Below are positions 33,034-43,985 of a stretch of 64,000 nt of DNA, one piece after another. The position numbers were made by a program, and so were the translations under genes. The DNA is taken from positions 28,951-92,950 of the forward strand of contig NZ_QJUA01000020.1 in NCBI RefSeq assembly GCF_003254575.1, in the 5' to 3' direction. The notes beneath the pieces are model-generated. The model worked only from the letters and a program-made list of their open reading frames with translations, did no database searches and was not told the DNA's origin. Position 1 is the stretch's first letter. Each line of letters opens with the position of its first letter. Source of the stretch: Mycobacterium kyogaense (GTDB lineage: Bacteria; Actinomycetota; Actinomycetes; Mycobacteriales; Mycobacteriaceae).

Positions 33034-33456
33034 CTGCTTCGTGATCGCTTTTGCCTTCGGTTGCACCAGCCTGCTCGCGATCCAGTCCCCCAGATTCGCC
33101 GACGAGGTCTGCATCAGCCCGGCCGTCGGCGCGGACTCGGCGATCTCGGCGGGCTGGACGTGGCCGGGTTTGCCGGTCTTCGGCGTCACCACCCAGACGA
33201 CGCCGTCGTCGGCCAGCGGCGTGATGGCGTCCATCAACCTGTCCACCAGATCGCCGTCGTCGTCGCGCCACCACAGCAACACGACGTCGACCACGTCGTC
33301 GGCGTCCTCGTCGAGGAGCTCACCACCGCACTCGTCTTCGATGTCGGCGCGGATGTCGTCGTCGACGTCGGAGTCCCAGCCCAGTTCCTGCACAACCTGA
33401 TCTTTTTGGATGCCCAGCATGCGGGCGTAGTTCGGGGGGTCACCCGCCGACACCAC
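33028..33456 (-). CDS. DUF3052 family protein
   Basis: A 142-aa acidic protein with a GTG start, equivalent to Rv2239c. Marks: YARMLGIQKDQVVQELGWD near the N-terminus, LLDEDADDVVDVVLLWWRDDDGDL in the middle, and GVVWVVTPKTGKPGHV...EIAESAPTAGLMQTSS towards the end, the most conserved family block. No function is established. The very acidic middle and the conserved Trp pair suggest a protein-binding role. Upstream of ahpE on the same strand. Confidence 0.9.
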   Translation of the reverse strand: MVSAGDPPNYARMLGIQKDQVVQELGWDSDVDDDIRADIEDECGGELLDEDADDVVDVVLLWWRDDDGDLVDRLMDAITPLADDGVVWVVTPKTGKPGHVQPAEIAESAPTAGLMQTSSANLGDWIASRLVQPKAKAITKQR

Positions 33457-33570
33457 GGTCAGTCCTCCTTGCGCCTAGTCGGCACGCTGTGCGCTGTGCC
33501 ACGTCTGTCCAGTATCGTCGCACGCCGGGGGGTCACGGCAACCCGCCCGGGCACATCCGACGTCGAGCCG

Positions 33571-34149
33571 TCACCGATACGCCGCATCGCAGCGGTCCAG
33601 TGCGGTGGTCTTCGAGTCGTTCAGCGCCGCGATCGCTGCGTTGAATTCCTCGGCCGCATAGTTCCCTGCAATCGCGGTCGCAACCCCGCGAGCAGCGTCG
33701 ACCCACCCGTTGAGCGCATCGCGCAGCTCCGTGGGCAGCGTGTCGGTGAAGCTGCCGGAGACCAGGTCAGCACTCTGGTTGAGCGCGTCGACCGCCGCCT
33801 GACCTTTGCCCGCCGCACCGGCAGGATCGGTGTTGAACGCGTCGACGTAGGTGTTGACCGCACCGATCGCATCGGCGCTGCTGGTGCTCATCGCCTCACA
33901 GGACGTGTGCACCGCCTGCGTCGTCATCGACGTCTGGCGCTCGGACTCGCGCGCCGACGAACTCGCCGCGGACTCCTGGAGCGAGGCCGACACCGACGCC
34001 CGATAGAGCGGCGCCTCCCCCTGGGGGGCCGACGGCTCACCGGAGGTGACGTTGGTGCAGCCGACGACGATCATCGCCAGCGCCGCGGCGCTGCCGATGG
34101 CGAGGGCGGACAGCCGCAACGGCGCAGCCCGTCGCCCACCGATACGCAC
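33571..34149 (-). CDS. Putative lipoprotein (Rv2240c position)
   Basis: A 192-aa exported protein with a GTG start. The N-terminus is RRAAPLRLSALAIGSAAALAMIVVGC: an arginine-rich n-region, a hydrophobic core and a lipobox ending in Cys at about residue 31. The mature part is Ala/Ser-rich and mostly helical, with two Cys residues (in HTSCEAM and DRCDAAYR) that could form a disulphide. No enzymatic motif is visible. It sits between DUF3052 and aceE, the position of Rv2240c in M. tuberculosis, whose function is also unknown. Confidence 0.82.
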   Translation of the reverse strand: MRIGGRRAAPLRLSALAIGSAAALAMIVVGCTNVTSGEPSAPQGEAPLYRASVSASLQESAASSSARESERQTSMTTQAVHTSCEAMSTSSADAIGAVNTYVDAFNTDPAGAAGKGQAAVDALNQSADLVSGSFTDTLPTELRDALNGWVDAARGVATAIAGNYAAEEFNAAIAALNDSKTTALDRCDAAYR

Positions 34150-34325
34150 GGTCTGCAGACGTTACCGGCCAACCGCTGGGCTGGGTGTACTAAATGCAAC
34201 CGTTCGCGTGCGGCCCTGCACTTGCGGCAGGATGGTACGAGGATGTAACCCACCGTGCACGGCGCGAAGCGAGCAGACCCACTCGACGGACCGCGTGTGC
34301 TCCACCGCCTGACAAGGAGCGGCAG

Positions 34326-37104
<2,779 letters not shown>

Positions 37105-37115
<11 letters not shown>

Positions 37116-37176
37116 CAGACGACATCAGACACCGAGTCGCGTAGCCGACGACATCAGACACCGAGTCGCGTAGCAG
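37105..37176. repeat. 29-bp tandem repeat at the aceE stop
   Basis: Two full 29-bp units (37105-37133 and 37134-37162, one mismatch) and a 14-bp partial third. The first unit contains the last aceE codons and the stop codon, so the gene end has been copied downstream of itself. Similar in style to the 32-bp duplication at 32961-33033. Confidence 0.85.
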
Positions 37177-37196
37177 TTTGGAGGTCTCCTCCAAAC
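37176..37196. promoter_or_regulatory. Palindrome upstream of mabR (candidate autoregulatory operator)
   Basis: Perfect 9-bp arms (GTTTGGAGG and its complement) around 3 bases. It lies 20-40 bp before the mabR ATG, overlapping the -35 region of the candidate promoter. Its central 19 bp share the pattern TTTG-N11-CAAA with the palindrome at 38548-38566 upstream of fabD. Confidence 0.65.
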
Positions 37197-37203
37197 AGAG
37201 GCG

Positions 37204-37209
37204 TAGGTT
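37204..37209 (+). promoter_or_regulatory. Candidate leaderless -10 box of mabR
   Basis: TAGGTT followed by 6 nt and then the ATG at 37216. With no Shine-Dalgarno sequence, this fits transcription starting at the ATG itself. Confidence 0.45.
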
Positions 37210-37215
37210 TTAGGG

Positions 37216-38505
37216 ATGGCCGACAACAATCGGTTCATCCCGCCTCCCTCGACCGTCGAGGTGCTGGAGAACGTCCCCGACTCGGTGCTACGCCGGCTGA
37301 GTCAGTATTCGGGCCGGCTCGCCACCGAAGCGGTGCAGGCGCTGGGTGAGCGACTGCCCTTCTTCGCCGAGCTCGAGGCGTCCCAGCGCGCCAGCGTGCA
37401 GCTGGTGGTGCAGACCGCGGTGGTGAACTTCGTCGAGTGGATGCGCCACCCCGACAGCGACGTGAGCTACACGGCGCAGGCATTCGAGGTGGTGCCGCAG
37501 GATCTGCGCCGTCGCATCGCGTTGCGCCAGTCGGTGGAGATGGTGCGGGTGACGATGGAGTTCTTCGAGGAGGTCGTGCCGCTGCTCGCACGCGACGACA
37601 AGCAGTTGGCCGCGCTGACCGCCGGCATCCTGCGCTACAGCCGCGACCTGGCGTTCGCCGCGGCCACTGCCTACGCCGATCAGGCCGAGGCCCGCGGGGC
37701 GTGGGACACCCGCATGGAGGCGAACCTGATCGACGCCGTGGTGCGCGGCGACATCGGCCCCGACCTGCAATCCCAGGCCGCGGCTCTGAATTGGGATGCC
37801 ACGGCGGCGGCGACGGTGATCGTCGGCGTGCCGCGTGCCGACCGGCTCGATCTGACGGCCGAGGACGTGCACGACGTCGCGGCCCGCAACGGTCGCGCCG
37901 CGCTGTGCGACGTGCACGGCACCTGGTTGGTGACCGTGGTGTCCGGCGGGGTGTCGCACACCGACCGGTTCCTGGCGGAGCTGATGACGGTCTTCGGCGA
38001 CGGCCCCGTGGTGGTGGGGCCGATGGCACCCACCCTGGGTGCGGCACATCTGAGCGCCACCGAGGCCATCGCCGGGATGAACGCCGTCGCCGGGTGGGCC
38101 GGTGCGCCGAGGCCGGTGGCGGCACGCGAACTGCTGCCCGAGCGCGCACTGCTGGGTGACGCCAGCGCCGCGGCCGCCCTGGAAGCGGAGGTGATGCGGC
38201 CGCTGGCCGATGCCGGTCCCACGCTGATGGAGACGCTGGACGCCTACCTGGACTCCGGGGGCGCGATCGAAGCGTGCGCTCGCAAATTGTTCGTTCATCC
38301 AAATACGGTGCGTTACCGGCTCAAACGAATCGGCGATTTCACCGGTCGTGACGCCACCGTTCCACGAGACGCCTATGTGCTGCGCGTCGCCTCGACGGTC
38401 GGCCGATTGCGACGTCAGGGCCAGTCCAGCACCTCGTCGTCGTCAGGATCCAGCCAGGTCGACGCTGTTGCCTCCATCACACCGAGCGCACGTCCGCCGA
38501 GGTGA
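37216..38505 (+). CDS. mabR: PucR-family transcriptional regulator MabR (FAS-II regulator)
   Basis: A 429-aa regulator equivalent to Rv2242 (MabR), the reported regulator of the mycolate FAS-II operon. The N-terminal 160 residues are a RsbT/PucR-type helical sensor domain (RRLSQYSGRLATEAVQAL...VQTAVVNFVEWMRHP), a GGDEF-like central region follows, and the C-terminal PucR helix-turn-helix is intact (ETLDAYLDSGGAIEACARKLFVHPNTVRYRLKRI, about 340-373). The last 30 residues are a Ser-rich low-complexity tail. It lies just upstream of fabD on the same strand. Both its own promoter and that of fabD hold the same 19-bp palindrome type, so it may control both. Confidence 0.92.
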   Translation: MADNNRFIPPPSTVEVLENVPDSVLRRLSQYSGRLATEAVQALGERLPFFAELEASQRASVQLVVQTAVVNFVEWMRHPDSDVSYTAQAFEVVPQDLRRRIALRQSVEMVRVTMEFFEEVVPLLARDDKQLAALTAGILRYSRDLAFAAATAYADQAEARGAWDTRMEANLIDAVVRGDIGPDLQSQAAALNWDATAAATVIVGVPRADRLDLTAEDVHDVAARNGRAALCDVHGTWLVTVVSGGVSHTDRFLAELMTVFGDGPVVVGPMAPTLGAAHLSATEAIAGMNAVAGWAGAPRPVAARELLPERALLGDASAAAALEAEVMRPLADAGPTLMETLDAYLDSGGAIEACARKLFVHPNTVRYRLKRIGDFTGRDATVPRDAYVLRVASTVGRLRRQGQSSTSSSSGSSQVDAVASITPSARPPR

Positions 38506-38547
38506 CACGTTGCGCTTGGGTCTCGATGACGTCCCATCACATGCGGA

Positions 38548-38566
38548 TTTGTGGGCAGTCCACAAA
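38548..38566. promoter_or_regulatory. Palindrome upstream of fabD (candidate MabR operator)
   Basis: Perfect 7-bp arms (TTTGTGG and CCACAAA) around GCAGT. Same total length (19 bp) and same outer bases as the core of the mabR palindrome at 37177-37195. A candidate -10, TAGTCT (38585-38590), lies about 20 bp downstream and would start transcription near 38597. Confidence 0.65.
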
Positions 38567-38633
38567 AACCTAAGAAAGAGTTCATAGTCTCTTACACGGC
38601 GCAAAACCGTCTTCACAATGTTTTCTTAAAGAC

Positions 38634-39572
38634 GTGCCTGACAAGACTGTGCTTGCATTCCTCGCGCCCGGACAGGGCTCCCAGACTCCCGGCATGCTCG
38701 CCGAGTGGCTGGAGCTGCCGGGTGCGTCGGCGCGCATCGCAGCGTGGTCGGAGATCAGCGGCCTGGACCTCGCCCGCCTGGGCACCACCGCAGACGCGCA
38801 GGAGATCACCGACACCGCGGTGACCCAGCCCCTCGTCGTCGCCGCCACGTTGCTGGCCTACGAGGAGCTGACGCGCCGCGACGTGCTGACCGGCGACGAG
38901 CAGATCGTTGCCGCCGGACACTCGGTCGGTGAGATCGCGGCATATGCGATCGCGGGAGTCATCACCGCCGATGAGGCCGTGTCCCTGGCCGCGACCCGCG
39001 GCCGCGAGATGGCCAAGGCGTGCGCCGTGGAACCGACCGGGATGTCGGCCCTGCTGGGTGGCGACCAGGCCGAGGTGCTCGCCCGGCTCGAGGCCCTCGA
39101 CCTGGTTGCGGCCAACCGCAACGCCGCCGGGCAGATCGTCGCCGCCGGCGCTACCGCCGCGCTGGAGAAGCTCGCCGAAGACCCGCCGGCCCGCGCCCGG
39201 GTCCGCCCGCTGGCCACCGCCGGCGCGTTCCACACGCGCTACATGGAGCCCGCGCTGGCAGAGTACACCGTCGTCGCGGACCGGATCACCCCGGTGGAGC
39301 CGTCGGTGACCCTGCTGTCCAACGCCGACGGCCGGCCGGTCGCCTCGGCGCACGACGCGATGACCAAGCTGGTCGCCCAGATGACGCGCCCCGTGCGCTG
39401 GGATCTGTGCACCGCCACCATGCGCGAGCTCGGCGTGAACGCACTCGTGGAGTTCCCGCCCGCGGGCACGCTGTCCGGAATCGCCAAGCGCGAACTCAAG
39501 GGCACCCCGACCCACCCCATCAAGACCCCGGCCGATCTCGACGGATTGGCAGAAGCACTGCGTGCCGTCTGA
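38634..39572 (+). CDS. fabD: Malonyl-CoA:ACP transacylase
   Basis: FabD, 312 aa with a GTG start. It loads malonyl from malonyl-CoA onto AcpM for FAS-II elongation. Marks: FLAPGQGSQTPGM, the nucleophile in GHSVGE (Ser97), the Arg region ATRGREM, and the partner His in GAFHTRYM. No strong ribosome binding site is visible. First gene of the conserved operon fabD-acpM-kasA-kasB-accD6; the 128-bp gap upstream carries the promoter and palindrome. Confidence 0.96.
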   Translation: MPDKTVLAFLAPGQGSQTPGMLAEWLELPGASARIAAWSEISGLDLARLGTTADAQEITDTAVTQPLVVAATLLAYEELTRRDVLTGDEQIVAAGHSVGEIAAYAIAGVITADEAVSLAATRGREMAKACAVEPTGMSALLGGDQAEVLARLEALDLVAANRNAAGQIVAAGATAALEKLAEDPPARARVRPLATAGAFHTRYMEPALAEYTVVADRITPVEPSVTLLSNADGRPVASAHDAMTKLVAQMTRPVRWDLCTATMRELGVNALVEFPPAGTLSGIAKRELKGTPTHPIKTPADLDGLAEALRAV

Positions 39573-39642
39573 GCCCACGACTGCGCGACGCACAAGAAGA
39601 CGTTTCACCCCAGGTAACACCCGATAAATAGAAGGAGCCACA

Positions 39643-39939
39643 GTGCCCGCCTCTCAGGAAGAAATCATCTCCGGTCTCGCCGAGATCATCGAAGAAGTGA
39701 CCGGCATCGAGCCGTCTGAAGTGACCCCGGAGAAGAGCTTCGTCGACGACCTGGACATCGACTCGCTGTCGATGGTCGAGATCGCCGTGCAGACCGAGGA
39801 CAAGTACGGCGTGAAGATCCCCGACGAAGACCTCGCCGGTCTGCGCACCGTCGGTGACGTCGTCGCCTACATCCAGAAGCTCGAGGAAGAGAACCCCGAG
39901 GCTGCTGCCGCCCTGCGCGAGAAGTTCGCGGGCGAATGA
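39643..39939 (+). CDS. acpM: Meromycolate extension acyl carrier protein
   Basis: AcpM, 98 aa with a GTG start behind AGAAGGAG. The phosphopantetheine attachment site is Ser41 in DIDSLSMVE. Compared with FabB-type ACPs it has an extended acidic C-terminus ([15 protein letters not shown]), as in M. tuberculosis AcpM, though shorter than the 115 residues I recall there. Carries growing meromycolate chains. Its stop overlaps the kasA start (ATGA). Confidence 0.97.
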   Translation: MPASQEEIISGLAEIIEEVTGIEPSEVTPEKSFVDDLDIDSLSMVEIAVQTEDKYGVKIPDEDLAGLRTVGDVVAYIQKLEEENPEAAAALREKFAGE

Positions 39940-41186
39940 CCCGGCCTTCCACTGCTAACGGCGGTTTCCCCAATGTCGTGGTTACCGCTGTAGAAGCTAC
40001 GACCTCGATTGCGGCCGACGCCGAGGGCACGTGGAAGGGACTGCTCGCCGGTCAGAGCGGTATTCACGAGCTCACGGACGACTTCGTCACCAAGTGGGAC
40101 CTGCCGGTTCGCATCGGTGGCCACCTGGTCGATCCCGTCGACGAGCACATGACCCGACTGGATCTGCGGCGCATGTCGTATGTCCAGCGCATGGGCAAAC
40201 TGCTGAGCGGCCGGCTCTGGGAAAACGCGGGCAAGCCCGATGTTGACCCAGACCGGTTCGCAGTGGTGATCGGCACCGGCATCGGTGGCGGCGAGAAGAT
40301 CGTCGAAACCTATGACCTGATGAACGAGGGCGGCATCCGCAAGGTGTCGCCGCTCGCGGTGCAGATGATCATGCCCAACGGTGCGGCCGCGGTCGTCGGC
40401 CTGGAGCTCGGGGCGCGTGCCGGGGTCATCACCCCGGTCTCGGCCTGTTCTTCGGGTTCGGAGGCCATCGCCCACGCATGGCGTCAGATCGTCATGGGCG
40501 ACGCAGACTTCGCGGTCTGCGGTGGCGTCGAAGGCGGGATCGAGGCACTGCCCATCGCAGCGTTCTCGATGATGCGCGCGATGTCGACCCGTAACGACGA
40601 TCCGGAAGCCGCGTCGCGCCCGTTCGACAAGAACCGGGACGGCTTCGTCTTCGGTGAGGCCGGCGCGATGATGATCCTCGAGACCGAGGAGCATGCCAAG
40701 GCCCGCGGCGCCACGCCGCTGGCCCGGATCATGGGCGCCGGCATCACGTCCGACGCCTTCCACATGGTGGCTCCGGCTGCGGACGGTCTGCGGGCCGGCC
40801 AGGCGATGAAGCGGGCGATGGAGACGGCGGGCTTGTCCCCCAAGGACATCGACCATGTCAACGCCCACGCCACGTCGACGTCGATCGGCGATACCGCCGA
40901 GGCCAACGCCATCCGTGTCGCCGGAGTGGAGCACGCCGCGGTCTACGCGCCGAAGTCGGCGCTGGGCCACTCGATCGGCGCCGTGGGTGCGCTGGAGTCG
41001 GCACTGACGGTGCTGGCCCTGCGTGACGGTGTCATCCCTCCGACGCTCAACTACGAGACGCCGGACCCGGAGATCGATCTCGACGTCGTCGCGGGCGAGC
41101 CACGGTATGGCGACTATCAGTACGCCATCAACAACTCGTTCGGTTTCGGCGGCCACAATGTGGCTCTGGCCTTCGGCCGCTACTAG
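39936..41186 (+). CDS. kasA: Beta-ketoacyl-ACP synthase KasA
   Basis: KasA, 416 aa. It condenses malonyl-AcpM with acyl-AcpM in the initial elongation rounds of meromycolate synthesis. The active-site Cys171 is in [10 protein letters not shown]; the two His are in [11 protein letters not shown] and the [13 protein letters not shown] block; [10 protein letters not shown] closes the C-terminus. Coupled to acpM by a 4-bp overlap. Paralogue of kasB immediately downstream. Confidence 0.97.
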   Translation: MTRPSTANGGFPNVVVTAVEATTSIAADAEGTWKGLLAGQSGIHELTDDFVTKWDLPVRIGGHLVDPVDEHMTRLDLRRMSYVQRMGKLLSGRLWENAGKPDVDPDRFAVVIGTGIGGGEKIVETYDLMNEGGIRKVSPLAVQMIMPNGAAAVVGLELGARAGVITPVSACSSGSEAIAHAWRQIVMGDADFAVCGGVEGGIEALPIAAFSMMRAMSTRNDDPEAASRPFDKNRDGFVFGEAGAMMILETEEHAKARGATPLARIMGAGITSDAFHMVAPAADGLRAGQAMKRAMETAGLSPKDIDHVNAHATSTSIGDTAEANAIRVAGVEHAAVYAPKSALGHSIGAVGALESALTVLALRDGVIPPTLNYETPDPEIDLDVVAGEPRYGDYQYAINNSFGFGGHNVALAFGRY

Positions 41187-41222
41187 GCCGTTCAGGGACA
41201 CCGAGAGGACACGCGTCTGAGC

Positions 41223-42476
41223 ATGGCTGCACCGACAACAGGGAACGGACTCCCCGACGTCGTCGTGACCGGTATGGCCATGACGACGAGCGTCGCCACC
41301 GATGCCGAAGGCACGTGGGCGGCGCTGCTGGAGGGCAAGAGCGGCATCCGCCTGCTCGATGACCCCTTCGTCGAGGAGTTCGACCTGCCGGTGCGCATCG
41401 GTGGCCATCTGTTGGAGGACTTCGTCGGGGAACTGACCGAGGCCGAGAACAAGCGGATGTCCTATCCGCAGAAGATGGCCACCGTGCTCGGACGTCGTGT
41501 CTGGCGCAACGCCGGGTCCCCCGAGGTCGACACCCACCGTCTGATGGTGTCGATCGGGACCGGCCTCGGCGGTGCCGAGGCGCTGGTGTTCGCCTATGAC
41601 GGCATGCGGGACAGCGGCGTCGACGCCGTGTCGCCGCTTGCCGTGCAGATGTACATGCCCAACGGCCCGTCGGCCGTGGTGGGTCTGGATCGTGGCGCCA
41701 AAGCCGGGGTGGTCACCCCGGTCTCGGCGTGTGCGTCCGGCTCCGAGGGCATCGCGCAGGCGTGGCGCAACATCGTGCTCGGCGAAGCCGACATCGCGAT
41801 CTGCGGCGGTGTCGAGCAACGCATCGAAGCCGTGCCGATCGCCGGTTTCGCCCAGATGCGCATCGTGATGTCGACCAACAACGACGATCCGGCCGGCGCC
41901 TGCCGCCCGTTCGACCGTGACCGGGACGGCTTCGTGTTCGGCGAAGGCGCTGCACTGATGGTCATCGAGACCGAAGAGCACGCCAAGGCGCGCGGCGCCA
42001 CGATCCTCGCGCGTCTGATGGGCGCCAGCGTCACCTCCGACGGCTACCACATGGTCGCTCCCGACCCCAACGGTGAGCAGGCAGGTTATGCGATGACGCG
42101 CGCCATCCAGCTGGCCGGGCTGCAGCCGAGCGACATCGACCACGTCAATGCTCACGCGACGGGCACCAGCGTCGGCGATGTCGCCGAAGGCCAGGCGATC
42201 AACAAGGCGATGGGCGGGCATCGGCCCGCGGTCTACGCGCCGAAGTCCGCTCTCGGCCATTCGGTCGGTGCGGTCGGCGCGGTCGAGTCCATCCTCACCG
42301 TCCAGGCGCTGCGCACCGGCGTCATTCCCCCCACACTCAATTTGAAGAACCTCGACCCCGAGATCGACCTCGACGTCGTCGCGGGCGAGCCTCGGCGGGG
42401 CAACTACACCTACGCCATCAACAATTCGTTCGGTTTCGGCGGGCACAACGTCGCACTCGCCTTCGGCAAATACTGA
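41223..42476 (+). CDS. kasB: Beta-ketoacyl-ACP synthase KasB
   Basis: KasB, 417 aa, paralogous to KasA with conserved [10 protein letters not shown] (active Cys), [24 protein letters not shown] and [10 protein letters not shown]. In mycobacteria it extends meromycolates to full length. The 36-bp gap after kasA holds an AGAGGA element. The two genes share long stretches, which could permit recombination between them, but they differ throughout, so no recent conversion is evident by eye. Confidence 0.96.
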   Translation: MAAPTTGNGLPDVVVTGMAMTTSVATDAEGTWAALLEGKSGIRLLDDPFVEEFDLPVRIGGHLLEDFVGELTEAENKRMSYPQKMATVLGRRVWRNAGSPEVDTHRLMVSIGTGLGGAEALVFAYDGMRDSGVDAVSPLAVQMYMPNGPSAVVGLDRGAKAGVVTPVSACASGSEGIAQAWRNIVLGEADIAICGGVEQRIEAVPIAGFAQMRIVMSTNNDDPAGACRPFDRDRDGFVFGEGAALMVIETEEHAKARGATILARLMGASVTSDGYHMVAPDPNGEQAGYAMTRAIQLAGLQPSDIDHVNAHATGTSVGDVAEGQAINKAMGGHRPAVYAPKSALGHSVGAVGAVESILTVQALRTGVIPPTLNLKNLDPEIDLDVVAGEPRRGNYTYAINNSFGFGGHNVALAFGKY

Positions 42477-42491
42477 AAGCAGGAGACATCT

Positions 42492-43922
42492 ATGACCACC
42501 ATCGAGAATCGCCCCGCCACCGACGTCAACGAGTCCCTCGATCCGCGCGACCCGATGCTGCGGTTGGCGACGTTCTTCGATGACGGCAGCGTCGAGCTGC
42601 TGCACGAGCGCGACAAGTCGGGTGTGCTGGCCGCCGCAGGCACCGTCAACGGTGTCCGCACGGTGGCGTTCTGCACCGACGGCACCGTGATGGGTGGCGC
42701 GATGGGCGTCGACGGCTGCAAGCACATCGTCGATGCCTACGACGTCGCGATCGACGAGCAGAGCCCCATCGTCGGCATCTGGCACTCCGGCGGTGCGCGG
42801 CTGGCCGAGGGTGTCAAAGCGCTGCACGCGGTCGGTCTGGTCTTCGAGGCGATGATCCGCGCGTCCGGCTACATCCCGCAGATCTCCGTGGTGGTCGGCT
42901 TCGCCGCCGGCGGCGCCGCCTACGGCCCCGCACTGACCGACGTCATCATCATGGCGCCCGACAGCAAGGTGTTCGTCACCGGACCTGACGTGGTGCGCAG
43001 TGTCACGGGCGAGGACGTCGACATGGTGTCGCTCGGCGGACCCGAGGCGCACCACAAGAAGTCCGGTGTGTGCCACATCGTCGCCGACGACGAGCTCGAC
43101 GCCTATGAGCGCGGCCGCCGTCTGGTCGGACTGTTCTGCCAGCAGGGCCACTTCGATCGCACGAAGGCCGAGGCCGGCGACACCGACCTCAAGGCGCTGC
43201 TGCCCGAGTCGGCACGCCGCGCCTACGACGTGCACCCGCTGGTCGAGGCGCTGTTGGACGAGGGTGTGCCGTTCGAGGAGTTCCAGTCCCGCTGGGCCCC
43301 GTCGATCGTCGTCGGTCTGGGCCGGCTGGCCGGCCGCTCCGTCGGTGTCATCGCGAACAACCCGCTGCGTCTGGGCGGCTGCCTGAACTCCGAGAGCGCC
43401 GAGAAGTCGGCTCGCTTCGTGCGGCTGTGCGACGCGTTCGGCATCCCGCTGGTCGTGGTCGTCGACGTGCCGGGCTACCTGCCGGGCGTGGACCAGGAGT
43501 GGGGCGGCGTGGTCCGTCGCGGCGCCAAGCTGCTGCACGCGTTCGGTGAGAGCTCGGTGCCGCGCGTCACGCTGGTCACCCGCAAGATCTACGGCGGTGC
43601 GTACATCGCGATGAACTCGCGGTCACTGAACGCCACCAAGGTGTTCGCGTGGCCTGACGCCGAGGTGGCCGTCATGGGCGCCAAGGCAGCCGTCGGCATC
43701 CTGCACAAGAAGAAGCTGGCTGCCGCCGCCCCCGAGGAGCGCGAGTCGCTGCACGAGGCGCTGGCCATCGAGCACGAGAAGATCGCCGGCGGTGTCGATT
43801 CCGCCATCGAGATCGGTGTCGTGGATGCGAAGATCGATCCCGCGCACACCCGCAGCGTGCTCACGCAGGCGCTCGCCGAGGCGCCGATGCGCCGCGGCCG
43901 CCACAAGAACATCCCGCTGTAA
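42492..43922 (+). CDS. accD6: Acetyl/propionyl-CoA carboxylase beta subunit AccD6
   Basis: AccD6, 476 aa, the carboxyltransferase subunit that supplies malonyl-CoA for FAS-II. Marks: crotonase-fold oxyanion glycines in GGARLAEGVKAL and VVGFAAGGAAYGPALTD, VTGPDVVRSVTGEDV, VDVPGYLPGVDQEW and KIYGGAYIAM. A good AGGAGA ribosome binding site lies 6 nt before the ATG. Last gene of the fabD operon, followed by a large inverted repeat. Confidence 0.96.
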   Translation: MTTIENRPATDVNESLDPRDPMLRLATFFDDGSVELLHERDKSGVLAAAGTVNGVRTVAFCTDGTVMGGAMGVDGCKHIVDAYDVAIDEQSPIVGIWHSGGARLAEGVKALHAVGLVFEAMIRASGYIPQISVVVGFAAGGAAYGPALTDVIIMAPDSKVFVTGPDVVRSVTGEDVDMVSLGGPEAHHKKSGVCHIVADDELDAYERGRRLVGLFCQQGHFDRTKAEAGDTDLKALLPESARRAYDVHPLVEALLDEGVPFEEFQSRWAPSIVVGLGRLAGRSVGVIANNPLRLGGCLNSESAEKSARFVRLCDAFGIPLVVVVDVPGYLPGVDQEWGGVVRRGAKLLHAFGESSVPRVTLVTRKIYGGAYIAMNSRSLNATKVFAWPDAEVAVMGAKAAVGILHKKKLAAAAPEERESLHEALAIEHEKIAGGVDSAIEIGVVDAKIDPAHTRSVLTQALAEAPMRRGRHKNIPL

Positions 43923-43929
43923 GCCCCGC

Positions 43930-43985
43930 GAGCAGACGCGAACTCGAGTGATTCCGGCCGGAATTGCTCGAGTTTGTGTCTGCTC
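43930..43985. terminator. 56-bp near-perfect inverted repeat between accD6 and glpD
   Basis: The two 28-base halves are complementary with only a few mismatches and no loop, centred at 43957/43958 on an ATTCCGGCCGGAAT palindrome, with GAGCAGAC/GTCTGCTC at the ends. It sits between the accD6 stop and the convergent glpD stop, overlapping the latter by 2 bp. It could terminate transcription from both sides, although there is no U-tract; the form also fits a dispersed intergenic repeat. Confidence 0.65.

Noticed and set aside
39867..43538. A very long open frame (over 1200 codons) on the minus strand opposite kasA-kasB-accD6
   Set aside because: It mirrors the codon structure of high-GC genes on the other strand. 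The translation is His/Arg/Asp-rich without domains, and the plus-strand genes are certain.
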